A DNA stretch of 6,130 nucleotides, from contig JAAXQI010000205.1 of NCBI GenBank assembly GCA_012974315.1, forward strand, positions 1 to 6,130. Reading direction: 5' to 3'. This stretch comes from Desulfobacterales bacterium (GTDB taxonomy: Bacteria > Desulfobacterota > Desulfobulbia > Desulfobulbales > BM004). Position numbers and translations under genes: made by a program. Within the stretch, counting starts at the first letter, position 1. Each line of letters begins with the position of its first letter. Below the pieces are notes generated by a model, which searched no databases, was not told where the DNA came from, and saw nothing but the letters and a program-made list of their open reading frames with translations. Shown one piece after another: positions 1 through 6,130 of the stretch.

Positions 1-16
1 CCCTTCGGTCCCTTAC

Positions 17-90
17 CTCGAACGAAAGTGAGAAATCTTACAAAGGATTAAGTACAAGATCCCTCCGGCCAGAGGGCCGTTCGAGATGAC
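17..90. repeat. Imperfect palindromic intergenic repeat with hairpin potential
   Basis: CTCGAACG at 17-24 pairs with CGTTCGAG at 78-85. Further inside, GAG (30-32) can pair with CTC (63-65), and ATCTT (35-39) with AAGAT (56-60). The right arm holds a local hairpin, CCCTC (61-65) with GAGGG (72-76) and a 6-nt loop; an alternative pairs CGGCC (66-70) with GGCCG (75-79). The TCGAGATGAC edge and the overall layout resemble a widespread dispersed palindrome whose arms carry TTCGAGATGAC-like ends. It lies 3' of the operon and could stabilise mRNA ends or stop transcription, but no T-run follows it on the minus strand, so I do not call it an intrinsic terminator. Confidence 0.5.
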
Positions 91-110
91 GATGTAAAAT
101 AAATGTGTCG

Positions 111-149
111 GGCTCAGGGCGCAGGGTAATTAGCTATCAGCGGTCAGCT
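111..149. repeat. Short heptad-like repeat remnants downstream of the operon
   Basis: CAGGG occurs twice (115-119 and 122-126), followed by two seven-base units, CTATCAG and CGGTCAG (134-147), framed by AGCT at 132-135 and 146-149. The pieces resemble short low-complexity repeats that I recall from intergenic DNA of deltaproteobacterial genomes. Only two units of each are present, so a chance origin is possible. No coding potential is evident. Confidence 0.35.
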
Positions 150-174
150 CTATACTACTTTTCAGCAATAATAT

Positions 175-1038
175 TTAAACCGTGTCTTTGTTTTCCTCTG
201 CAGAATCCATATCTGGTTTTTCTTCTGTTTGATTAAGATGGGTATCGTCCATTTGATCAGGCTTTTCATCCGGGACATTTTCTTCTGGAAAAGACTCTGT
301 AACAGATTGATCTGAGGGTTCCGTTTCTTCTGAAACCGGTTGCTCGGGTTGGATGGATTCTTCTTTAACCTGATCCCCGGTTTCTTCAGCCAGTGGAATG
401 TTTTCTGTAACGGCTTCTGCGGGTTCTTCCTCATGTATTGGTGTTGTTTCCTCTTCAATCTCTTTGAACTGATCAACGTAGAGGCTGGCGAGACAGCCTA
501 CCTGGAAGGGAGGCAGAAGGAGCTTGAGCACAAAGAGGAATGGCATCATTGCACTGAGGAAGTTTAAAAGCATCATGGGTAAAACGGTTATCAGCAGCAG
601 GAAAGCCAGGTGCATCAAAAAGCCTGTTTCATTTACTTTTTTTGTGCTGATTTTCATGGCTTCGCTGAACGAAATTTTCCTGTCAACCATCAGCGGCAAC
701 ACATAAATCCACCAGGTGGCAAGGACAAAGCCGGGAAGGATAAGCAGCATAAAACCGATAAGGATAGTCAGCAGGACAAAAAAGTATGGCAACAGGTTGG
801 CAAACTGCTGTAGTCCGGAAAAGATATCGTTGAATACAGGTTTCCGGTTTTCCCGCAGATAGTAGATGATGAGCAGGAAGTAACCACCCAGAAAGGGCCC
901 AGCCAGTATTCCCATGGTCAGGATGGTTAAAAGCTGAACAACAAGACCGCCAAGGATAAGGATAATTGGTTCTGCCTTGATCATCCTGAAGGTATTCTCA
1001 AGACAGGCCTGGAAATTCATGGAACTGGTAGTAGACAT
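175..1038 (-). CDS. Polytopic membrane protein with acidic C-terminal tail, function unknown
   Basis: A 287-residue protein in two parts. Residues 24-185 are strongly hydrophobic and probably form about six membrane helices in three pairs (about 24-60, 82-118 and 140-185). Short polar loops follow each pair, such as LRENRKPVFNDIFSGLQQF, and a VDRKISFSEAMKIS loop precedes the third. This layout resembles DUF975 or glycerophosphodiester-phosphodiesterase membrane-domain proteins, which lack a known catalytic function; the resemblance is from pattern only. Residues 194-287 form a low-complexity, probably disordered tail in which about 33 of 94 residues are Glu or Asp and only four are Lys. The start is supported by AAGGA 5 nt upstream. 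The gene lies 28 nt after hemB and is probably the last of the operon. No active-site motif is visible and I cannot assign a role; transport of a tetrapyrrole intermediate would be a guess from position alone. Confidence 0.8.
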   Translation of the reverse strand: MSTTSSMNFQACLENTFRMIKAEPIILILGGLVVQLLTILTMGILAGPFLGGYFLLIIYYLRENRKPVFNDIFSGLQQFANLLPYFFVLLTILIGFMLLILPGFVLATWWIYVLPLMVDRKISFSEAMKISTKKVNETGFLMHLAFLLLITVLPMMLLNFLSAMMPFLFVLKLLLPPFQVGCLASLYVDQFKEIEEETTPIHEEEPAEAVTENIPLAEETGDQVKEESIQPEQPVSEETEPSDQSVTESFPEENVPDEKPDQMDDTHLNQTEEKPDMDSAEENKDTV

Positions 1039-1043
1039 TTGAT

Positions 1044-1048
1044 TCCTT
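1044..1048 (-). promoter_or_regulatory. Shine-Dalgarno site deciding the membrane-protein start
   Basis: Read on the minus strand this is AAGGA, 5 nt before the ATG at 1038. It supports the first Met of the downstream membrane protein over the in-frame Met at codon 7, which has no such site. It lies in the 28-nt gap after hemB. Confidence 0.6.
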
Positions 1049-1066
1049 TACTGTTAGTGAACGAAC

Positions 1067-2041
1067 TTAGCCCTGGAGCAGGCGTGCCATATCCTTGGCA
1101 AAGTAGGTAAGTATTATTTCCGCTCCGGCACGTTTTATACTGAGCAGTGTTTCTTCCATAACCCTTTCTTCGTCAATCCAGCCATTGGCAGCGGCTGCCT
1201 TGATCATGGAATATTCACCACTGACGTGATAGGCAGCAATGGGAAGGTCAAACTCATCACGCAATTTGCTGATTATGTCAAGATAGGCCACGGCAGGTTT
1301 AACCATGATGATGTCAGCTCCTTCTTCCACATCAAGGGTTGCCTCACGAAGCGCCTCCAGGGCATTTGCCGGGTCCATCTGGTAACCGCGCCTGTCACCT
1401 TCCTGGGGTGCGCAGTCTGCAGCATCACGAAACGGACCATAAAATGCAGAAGCGTATTTAACGGCATAGGACATGATCGGAATATTATAGAGATTTTCTT
1501 CATCCAGGGCCGCTCGTATCTCGCCTACGCGTCCGTCCATCATGTCTGAGGGCGCTACCATGTCAGCACCGGCAAGAGCATGGGAGACAGCTGTCCTGGC
1601 CAGGATTTCCAGGGTGGCGTCGTTATCAACCTGGTTTTCTATGATAATGCCGCAGTGGCCATGGGAGGTATATTCGCATAAACAGACATCAGTAAAAACG
1701 AGGAGTTCAGGAACCTTGTTTTTTAACTCCCGTATGGCGCGCTGAATAATGCCATCCCTGGAATGAGCACCAGACCCCATTGGGTCTTTCTTTTCAGGTA
1801 AGCCAAAAAGGATGACACTGTTCACTCCGAGTTTGAGGCATTCGCTTCCTTCTTTTGCCAGCTGATCAACGGAGAGTCGGAATACCCCCGGCATGGATGA
1901 TATCTGTTCCCGTTTGTTTTTTCCTGGCATGACAAAAATCGGGTAAATAAGTTGCGCCGGTGAAAGATGCGTTTCACGGATCAAGGCACGAAAGGATTCA
2001 TTTTTTCTGAGTCTTCTGGGTCGGTATTCAGGGAATATCAT
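1067..2041 (-). CDS. hemB: Porphobilinogen synthase (delta-aminolevulinic acid dehydratase)
   Basis: A 324-residue cytoplasmic enzyme that condenses two 5-aminolevulinate molecules into porphobilinogen, the first step common to heme, siroheme, cobalamin and other tetrapyrroles. The length equals that of E. coli HemB as I recall it. Both active-site lysines are present: Lys195 in SYAVKYASAFYGPFRDAA and the Schiff-base Lys248 in DIIMVKPAVAYLD. The metal loop DVCLCEYTSHGHCG supplies Cys120, Cys122 and Cys130, the zinc-dependent type, rather than the aspartate-rich magnesium type. DMMDGR at 167-171 is another family block. The gene is full length with no frameshift. It lies 36 nt after ntrX and 28 nt before the next gene, consistent with one transcript. 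Heme genes next to ntrYX suggest regulatory or functional linkage, but whether NtrX controls hemB cannot be read from the sequence. Confidence 0.97.
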   Translation of the reverse strand: MIFPEYRPRRLRKNESFRALIRETHLSPAQLIYPIFVMPGKNKREQISSMPGVFRLSVDQLAKEGSECLKLGVNSVILFGLPEKKDPMGSGAHSRDGIIQRAIRELKNKVPELLVFTDVCLCEYTSHGHCGIIIENQVDNDATLEILARTAVSHALAGADMVAPSDMMDGRVGEIRAALDEENLYNIPIMSYAVKYASAFYGPFRDAADCAPQEGDRRGYQMDPANALEALREATLDVEEGADIIMVKPAVAYLDIISKLRDEFDLPIAAYHVSGEYSMIKAAAANGWIDEERVMEETLLSIKRAGAEIILTYFAKDMARLLQG

Positions 2042-2047
2042 ATCTGT

Positions 2048-2053
2048 CTCCTC
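2048..2053 (-). promoter_or_regulatory. Shine-Dalgarno site of hemB
   Basis: Read on the minus strand this is GAGGAG, 6 nt before the hemB ATG at 2041. It is the strongest ribosome binding site in the window. It fixes the hemB start and suggests efficient independent initiation, even though the gene lies only 36 nt after ntrX. Confidence 0.75.
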
Positions 2054-2077
2054 AACAATTTCTATTTATATGAAAAA

Positions 2078-3460
2078 TTAATTAAAATCAGAAAGTTCAA
2101 TGTGCAGGGTTTTCAGTTTTTTGTGCAGATGACTCCGTTCAATGCCAAGTATTTCAGCTGTCTGGGAAATATTGCCGTTATTCTCCTGGAGCTTAACAAT
2201 AAGGTATTCCCGTTCAAATTCTCTTTTAGCATCTTTAAAATGCAGCTTTTGATAGGGAGCCATGGTTTTGGGATCTGTTGTACTTTCAGATACTGATGAG
2301 GCTTGTTGCAGATAGTTTTTAACAGTTTTCCCGGAAATATTCTCATCAGGAGACATAATGACCAACCGTTCAACAAAGTTGCGCAATTCTCGAACATTGC
2401 CAGGCCAGGTATGACTCATCATTGCAGCCAGCGCCTCATCTGTGAATGTTTTTTTTCCCAACCCTTTATGGGTAAGAGATTCAACAAAACAAGCTACGAG
2501 CAGCGGTATGTCTTCAAGACGTTCCTGCAGCAGAGGGACCTGGATAGGGACAACATTTAATCTCCAGAAGAGATCTGCCCTGAAATTGCCCATTTCTATC
2601 TCTTCTTCAAGGTTTTTGTTCGTAGCCGCAAGAACACGAACATCTACCTGAATAGTCTGGTTGCCGCCAACACGTTCAAAAGTCTGTTCCTGGAGGATAC
2701 GCAGGATTTTTGCCTGGGTTTTCAGACTCATGTCGCCAATTTCATCCAGGAAGAGCACGGAGCCATCTGCCTGGTCAAACTTGCCCCTTTTGCTGGTCTG
2801 GGCACCGGTAAAAGATCCTTTTTCGTGACCGAAAAGCTCACTTTCTATTAACTCTTCCGGGATGGCTGCACAGTTAACCTCAACCATGGGTTTTGTGCTG
2901 CGTTCTGAGAGGCGGTGAATGGATTGGGCAACCAGTTCCTTACCTGTGCCGTGCTCACCCCGGATTAAAACCCATGCGTCAGTGGGAGCAACACGTTCAA
3001 TCTGTTCCTTGAGGTTTTTTATGGCGGGTGAGTTGCCGGTAAGGGACGGTTTGTTGTTTGATTTCTGGCGTAGAATAAGGTTTTCCGTTTCCAGTCGGGA
3101 AAATCGTAAGCCGTTTTTTATGGCAAGTATTATCTTGTCATAGGAAAGAGGCTTTTCAATAAAATCATAAGCACCTATTTTAGTGGCCTGCACTGCGGTC
3201 TCAATTGTGCCGTGTCCGGATATCATGATAACCTGAAGTTCCGGGTAGTTCTCTTTTATCTGTTTCAGGGCTTCAAGACCATCCATGCCGGGCATCCATA
3301 TATCAAGCAACACGAGATCAACGGCCTCGGTCTTGAGTTGCTTCAGGCCTTTCTCCGCTGTATCGACGCAGATGGGAGTAAACCCTTCATCTGACAGTAT
3401 GCCAGCCAGGGAATCCAGGATGCTTGTTTCATCATCAATGACGAGAATCTTTTTGGACAT
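2078..3460 (-). CDS. ntrX: NtrX-type sigma-54-dependent response regulator
   Basis: A 460-residue cytoplasmic response regulator that would activate sigma-54 RNA polymerase when phosphorylated by NtrY. Numbering is from the ATG at 3460. The receiver domain (1-115) has Asp9/Asp10, phospho-acceptor Asp53, Ser81 and Lys103. The AAA+ domain (about 140-370) has Walker A GEHGTGKE at 168-175, the sigma-54 contact loop GSFTGA at 215-220 (usual form GAFTGA), Walker B Asp239-Glu240, likely arginine fingers Arg294 and Arg300, and sensor II WPGNVREL at 352-359. A Fis-type HTH lies near 430-450; GIERSHLHKKL there resembles NtrX rather than NtrC. The frame can be extended six codons to a TTG at 3478, but the ATG gives the usual MSKKILVIDDE receiver start and was preferred. 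Neither start has a clear Shine-Dalgarno sequence. hemB starts 36 nt downstream, so the two are probably co-transcribed. Target promoters are unknown. Confidence 0.88.
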   Translation of the reverse strand: MSKKILVIDDETSILDSLAGILSDEGFTPICVDTAEKGLKQLKTEAVDLVLLDIWMPGMDGLEALKQIKENYPELQVIMISGHGTIETAVQATKIGAYDFIEKPLSYDKIILAIKNGLRFSRLETENLILRQKSNNKPSLTGNSPAIKNLKEQIERVAPTDAWVLIRGEHGTGKELVAQSIHRLSERSTKPMVEVNCAAIPEELIESELFGHEKGSFTGAQTSKRGKFDQADGSVLFLDEIGDMSLKTQAKILRILQEQTFERVGGNQTIQVDVRVLAATNKNLEEEIEMGNFRADLFWRLNVVPIQVPLLQERLEDIPLLVACFVESLTHKGLGKKTFTDEALAAMMSHTWPGNVRELRNFVERLVIMSPDENISGKTVKNYLQQASSVSESTTDPKTMAPYQKLHFKDAKREFEREYLIVKLQENNGNISQTAEILGIERSHLHKKLKTLHIELSDFN

Positions 3461-3477
3461 GGAAAGTTGTCTAGCCA

Positions 3478-3483
3478 ATTATA
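3478..3483 (-). promoter_or_regulatory. Possible -10 element for ntrX
   Basis: Read on the minus strand, 3483 to 3478 is TATAAT, a perfect sigma-70 -10 hexamer. It would place a transcript start near 3471, about 10 nt before the ATG at 3460. No good -35 hexamer sits 16-18 nt upstream; a TTGACT occurs, but with about 26 nt spacing. The region is AT-rich, so the match may be chance. If real, it would give ntrX a promoter of its own, separate from ntrY. Confidence 0.2.
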
Positions 3484-3535
3484 CTATTTGGTTGCGTTTA
3501 TTTTTTTAGAGTCAACAAACAGTCAGATTAAGTTT

Positions 3536-3716
3536 AAAGTTATAAGTGACTAAAGTGAGCTAAAGTTAAAAGTGATTAAAGTGAACTAAAGTGATAAGTT
3601 TGTTGTAAAATATATGTTGTGTTTAGTTGTTAAACTTACAACTTTAGTCACTTATAACTTTAATCACTTACAACTTTAGTCACTTCCAACTTGCAACTTT
3701 AGTCACTTATAACTTT
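3536..3716. repeat. Imperfect palindromic array of 16-nt units between ntrY and ntrX
   Basis: The gap is dominated by degenerate copies of a unit close to AAAGTTRTAAGTGAYT. In the left arm, units start at 3536, 3562 and 3588, separated by shorter AAAGTGANCT pieces. In the right arm the same units run in reverse complement. The outermost 21 nt (3536-3556) are an exact reverse complement of 3696-3716. A 23-nt stretch at 3639-3661 recurs exactly at 3694-3716, and a 20-nt stretch at 3634-3653 recurs at 3666-3685. The centre (about 3604-3631) is AT-rich and unique, so either strand could fold into a long imperfect hairpin. No ORF, target-site duplication or transposase is visible. It could be a dispersed intergenic repeat of MITE or REP type, an mRNA stability or attenuation element between the two cistrons, or protein-binding sites. 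The T-run after the right arm points along the plus strand, where no gene ends, so a classical terminator for ntrY is not supported. Confidence 0.85.
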
Positions 3717-3757
3717 TTCCAGAGTTTAGCTCGAAAAACGGTTACTGACAACACGAA

Positions 3758-5971
3758 TCAGGCTGACATTGGCAGCTCAACTGTGAAAACTGTTCCTGTT
3801 GGTTCGTTGTCAGTCACCGTGATCCTGCCATTATGATCTGTTACTACTGTATTAGCGATAGCCAATCCGAGACCTGTTCCGGATTTTTTTGTTGAGAAAT
3901 AAGGTTCGAACAGTCTGAGCTTATCTTCGTCTGCCACGCCGGATCCATTATCCCGTACCTTCATATAAACAACCTGTTTTTCCTTATCACAGGAAAGGGA
4001 AATTTCAATAATGCCGTTATCAGGCAAAACGGTAATGGAGTTTTCAAGCAGATTGATCAAGACCCTTTTCATCTGTTTAAGATCGAATTCAAAGGGGGGG
4101 ATATCCTGTTCTGTTCTATAATGAAAAGTAATATATCCGTGGCTCTCTTCATAAAAAACCAGGATCTCCCTGACCATTTTAAAAAGGTCATTACGTGATT
4201 TTTGTACAACAGGCATTCTGGCAAAGCTGGAGAATTCGCTCACCAGTCGTTTAAGTTCTTCAACCTGGTTTATAATGGTCTGGGTACACAGATCAAAAAC
4301 CTCTTTGTCTGACTCCAGGGTATGGAGGTATCTTTTTCTTAAGCGCTGTGCAGAGAGTTGAATGGGTGTAAGAGGATTCTTGACCTCATGGGCAATCCTC
4401 CTGGCAACTTCTCTCCAGGCTGCAATCCTCTGGGCTTTTTCAAGTTGGGTGAGGTTGTCAAAGACCAGGACGGTGCCAAGGGGATTTCCAGTTTCATCAT
4501 TGAGTTTTGTAATGTTGACCAGGAGCGAATAGGTCTCTTTGCCGAGGAATAAACGCAGAGGCTGTTGAATTGTTGATTTACCTGATTCTTCCAGTTCCTG
4601 CAGGAATTTTTCAACTATTAGTTTATGGTTCGGCCTGAGAGTTGTGCGGAAGTCCTTGTCCAGATAATCATCTTTGTTGATCTTCAAAAGATCTTCAGCA
4701 AACTTGTTGATACTGGTGACCTTGCCGTTCGCATCAAAAGAAATGACCCCTGCAGGGACATTGAGCAGAATTGTTTCTATATATTGTCGCCGTTCATCGA
4801 GTTCTATATTACTTCCCTGCAAGGCAACATTAACTGATTCCAGCTGTATTTTACTCGTCTGTAAATCCCGGGTCATTTGATTGAATGAATCAACAAGCAT
4901 ACCCATTTCATCATCTGATTCCTTTTCCAGGACAAAGTCGAGTTCCCCTTCAGCAACGCGACGCGTCGCGGTTGCCAGCTTGTCGATGGGGCCGGTGAGG
5001 CCCTGTGCAATATAGAATCCAAACCAGATTGAACTGAAGATTATGAGCAGTGTCACAATGAGAAGCATGACCAGGAGACTTGTTTTGAGAGGGTTTTTGA
5101 GCAGCATGAGCTGGCGATATCCTTCAATACCCTTGGAAATTATGGTCATGCGTTGGAGTTGGTCCTGGGAAATGTATATTGTCGTCACCAGAATATATGG
5201 AATGGACTCCGGTCCTTCTTCAAAATAAACCGGGGTCAGGCTTCTGATAATTTCTCCGGTGGGTACAGGTTGGATTGAGGTCCTGTTAGTTTCACCGGAT
5301 AGGGCCAGGCGCAAAAGTTCAGCAGGAATTTCAGGTAGGCTCAGATAATTAATATTATCGCTTTGCACATCTGCAACAATCTGCCGTTGGTCTGATAAGA
5401 ATGTGAGTCCATCGAGATTACGGAGAGTCAGTTGGTTTTGAAGAAGAGATTCTATGCCCTTGGGGGAAAGGAGTAACGCCTGTTCAGTTACAAGCTCTTC
5501 AGCAAGCGTATTCCCCGTTGCAACGGCTTGATCTTTGCTTCCCTGATAGATATCCTGGGCAACTTTTAATGATACATCGAGTGATGCTTCAACATTGGAG
5601 TTGAACCAGTAATCCATGCTGGTGGAAACAAATTGCAACGCTATAAAAAATAGCAGGATAGTCGGTATCAGGGAGAGAGAAATAAAGGATATTACCAGTC
5701 GTGTTCTGAGGGATTTGCCAAGAGCGGTCTGACGTTGTTCAAAGATGAGCCGCAACAGGTTCCGGAGGACCAGGAAAACCATGAGCAGAAGCAGGATTAT
5801 GTTTACATTTATAAGGGAAAAAACAAGAACATTGCCGCTGATCGGAAAGGTAACTTCCCCGATTTGAAAGACCACAGTTTCGAGGTAGGTCAGAATCGGG
5901 ATGAGGATAAGGCAGATAATAATTGCATAGCGTGTCCGCCTTTTCCTTATTTGGTGAGGTTCAATAGTCAT
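3758..5971 (-). CDS. ntrY: NtrY-type membrane sensor histidine kinase
   Basis: A 737-residue inner-membrane histidine kinase, expected to autophosphorylate and donate phosphate to the NtrX-type regulator encoded next. Hydrophobic helices lie at about 14-32, 47-70, 92-114 and 297-320. The last two flank a roughly 180-residue periplasmic sensing region in which I recognise no domain. HAMP follows at about 318-371, then a probable coiled linker and a PAS domain at about 393-505. The kinase core is complete: H box AHEVKNPLTPI with His528, N box around NLLENS (Asn640, Asn644), G1 DNGSG at 674-678, F box LFEPYFSTK at 687-695 and G2 GTGLGL at 698-703. The RRIAHEVKNPLTPIQLSAQR context is typical of NtrY. 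The length fits the family. The ATG at 5971 has no clear Shine-Dalgarno sequence, but it overlaps the upstream stop, which supports coupled initiation. The ligand is unknown. NtrY homologues act in nitrogen and redox control, so a nitrogen role should not be assumed here. Confidence 0.88.
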   Translation of the reverse strand: MTIEPHQIRKRRTRYAIIICLILIPILTYLETVVFQIGEVTFPISGNVLVFSLINVNIILLLLMVFLVLRNLLRLIFEQRQTALGKSLRTRLVISFISLSLIPTILLFFIALQFVSTSMDYWFNSNVEASLDVSLKVAQDIYQGSKDQAVATGNTLAEELVTEQALLLSPKGIESLLQNQLTLRNLDGLTFLSDQRQIVADVQSDNINYLSLPEIPAELLRLALSGETNRTSIQPVPTGEIIRSLTPVYFEEGPESIPYILVTTIYISQDQLQRMTIISKGIEGYRQLMLLKNPLKTSLLVMLLIVTLLIIFSSIWFGFYIAQGLTGPIDKLATATRRVAEGELDFVLEKESDDEMGMLVDSFNQMTRDLQTSKIQLESVNVALQGSNIELDERRQYIETILLNVPAGVISFDANGKVTSINKFAEDLLKINKDDYLDKDFRTTLRPNHKLIVEKFLQELEESGKSTIQQPLRLFLGKETYSLLVNITKLNDETGNPLGTVLVFDNLTQLEKAQRIAAWREVARRIAHEVKNPLTPIQLSAQRLRKRYLHTLESDKEVFDLCTQTIINQVEELKRLVSEFSSFARMPVVQKSRNDLFKMVREILVFYEESHGYITFHYRTEQDIPPFEFDLKQMKRVLINLLENSITVLPDNGIIEISLSCDKEKQVVYMKVRDNGSGVADEDKLRLFEPYFSTKKSGTGLGLAIANTVVTDHNGRITVTDNEPTGTVFTVELPMSA

Positions 5972-6130
5972 AAGGCAAGGTTTAGTGTTAGTTCATGCCA
6001 TTTAGTTTCAAAATCCCAGAGAGAAATAAATGGAATTAAATAATGAAAGTAAAGAGGCAGTGTTTTACGGGCTAATGTAGCCTTCACCTTAATAATGTAA
6101 GAGGCCTGGTGATCAATTTCTGTAAGCGGC
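5968..6130 (-). CDS. DUF4390-like protein, C-terminal fragment (5' end outside window)
   Basis: An open minus-strand frame enters from the right edge and gives 53 residues before a TGA stop at 5968-5970. It is partial: the start lies beyond the window. The tail contains TLPLYFHYLIPFISLWDFET, which resembles the end of DUF4390 proteins, where a basic stretch and a short aromatic segment precede a conserved SLWDFETDW-like motif; here it reads SLWDFETKW. DUF4390 proteins are small, of unknown function, and as I recall are often found directly upstream of ntrY-like kinases, which fits this position. The stop overlaps the ntrY start as ATGA, so the two genes are probably translationally coupled and co-transcribed. 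The family assignment rests on one motif plus context. That the frame is coding is supported by its unbroken length, plausible composition and exact overlap with the next start. Confidence 0.7.
   Translation of the reverse strand, partial: PLTEIDHQASYIIKVKATLARKTLPLYFHYLIPFISLWDFETKWHELTLNLAL

Noticed and set aside
162..476. Lysine-rich 104-residue minus-strand frame overlapping the 3' end of the membrane-protein gene
   Set aside because: It is the alternate-frame reading of the Glu-rich tail (GAA/GAG-rich DNA gives Lys/Arg-rich shadows) and has no domain or independent ribosome binding site.
1226..1549. Plus-strand frame of 107 residues antisense to hemB
   Set aside because: It lies wholly inside hemB, whose active-site motifs are intact, and has no recognisable domain.
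3478..3510. TTGACT as -35 partner of the TATAAT near the ntrX start
   Set aside because: Spacing is about 26 nt, too long for a sigma-70 promoter.
3536..3716. CRISPR array in the ntrY-ntrX gap
   Set aside because: Repeats are degenerate, in both orientations and nearly contiguous; there are no unique spacers of constant length and no cas genes.
3696..3720. Intrinsic terminator formed by the palindrome and the following T-run
   Set aside because: The T-run lies on the plus strand, where no gene ends; on the minus strand the hairpin is followed by AAACTTAAT, not a U-tract.
5735..6043. Plus-strand frame of 102 residues antisense to the ntrY start
   Set aside because: It overlaps the well-supported ntrY N-terminus and the coupled DUF4390-like end; its composition is that of a reverse-strand shadow.

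Overview
The window reads entirely on the minus strand and looks like the 3' part of one operon. In transcription order (right to left) it holds the last 53 codons of a DUF4390-type gene, an NtrY-type membrane sensor histidine kinase, a 279-bp gap filled with a palindromic repeat array, an NtrX-type sigma-54-dependent response regulator, hemB (porphobilinogen synthase) and a polytopic membrane protein with a long acidic tail. About 174 bp of repeat-rich non-coding DNA follow at the left edge. The operon promoter is not in the window. I see no tRNA, rRNA, CRISPR array, transposase or phage gene.

Organism: a Gram-negative bacterium of moderate GC, most probably a Desulfobacterota (deltaproteobacterial) relative such as a sulfate reducer or sulfur-metabolising anaerobe. 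This rests on the DUF4390-ntrY-ntrX-hemB order and on dispersed repeats of a type I associate with those genomes. It is a judgement from memory, not a search result.

Layout. 5968-6130: C-terminus of the DUF4390-like gene, whose stop codon overlaps the ntrY start (ATGA). 3758-5971: ntrY, with four predicted membrane helices, a periplasmic sensor region, HAMP, PAS and a complete kinase core. 3479-3757: intergenic gap holding a roughly 180-bp imperfect palindrome made of 16-nt units. 2078-3460: ntrX, with receiver, AAA+ and Fis-type HTH domains, all key residues present. 1067-2041: hemB, with cysteine zinc ligands and both active-site lysines. 175-1038: membrane protein. 1-174: repeat remnants with hairpin potential.

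How the genes may work together: NtrY would autophosphorylate and pass phosphate to NtrX, which would activate sigma-54 promoters elsewhere. HemB performs the first step common to all tetrapyrroles. NtrYX is linked to nitrogen and redox/respiratory control in other proteobacteria, and Brucella NtrY has been described as a heme-binding redox sensor, so co-transcription with hemB suggests a link between tetrapyrrole supply and a redox or respiratory signal. That link is inference. The most unusual feature of the sequence itself is the palindromic array separating a sensor gene from its regulator. I found no clearly new multi-gene system here.
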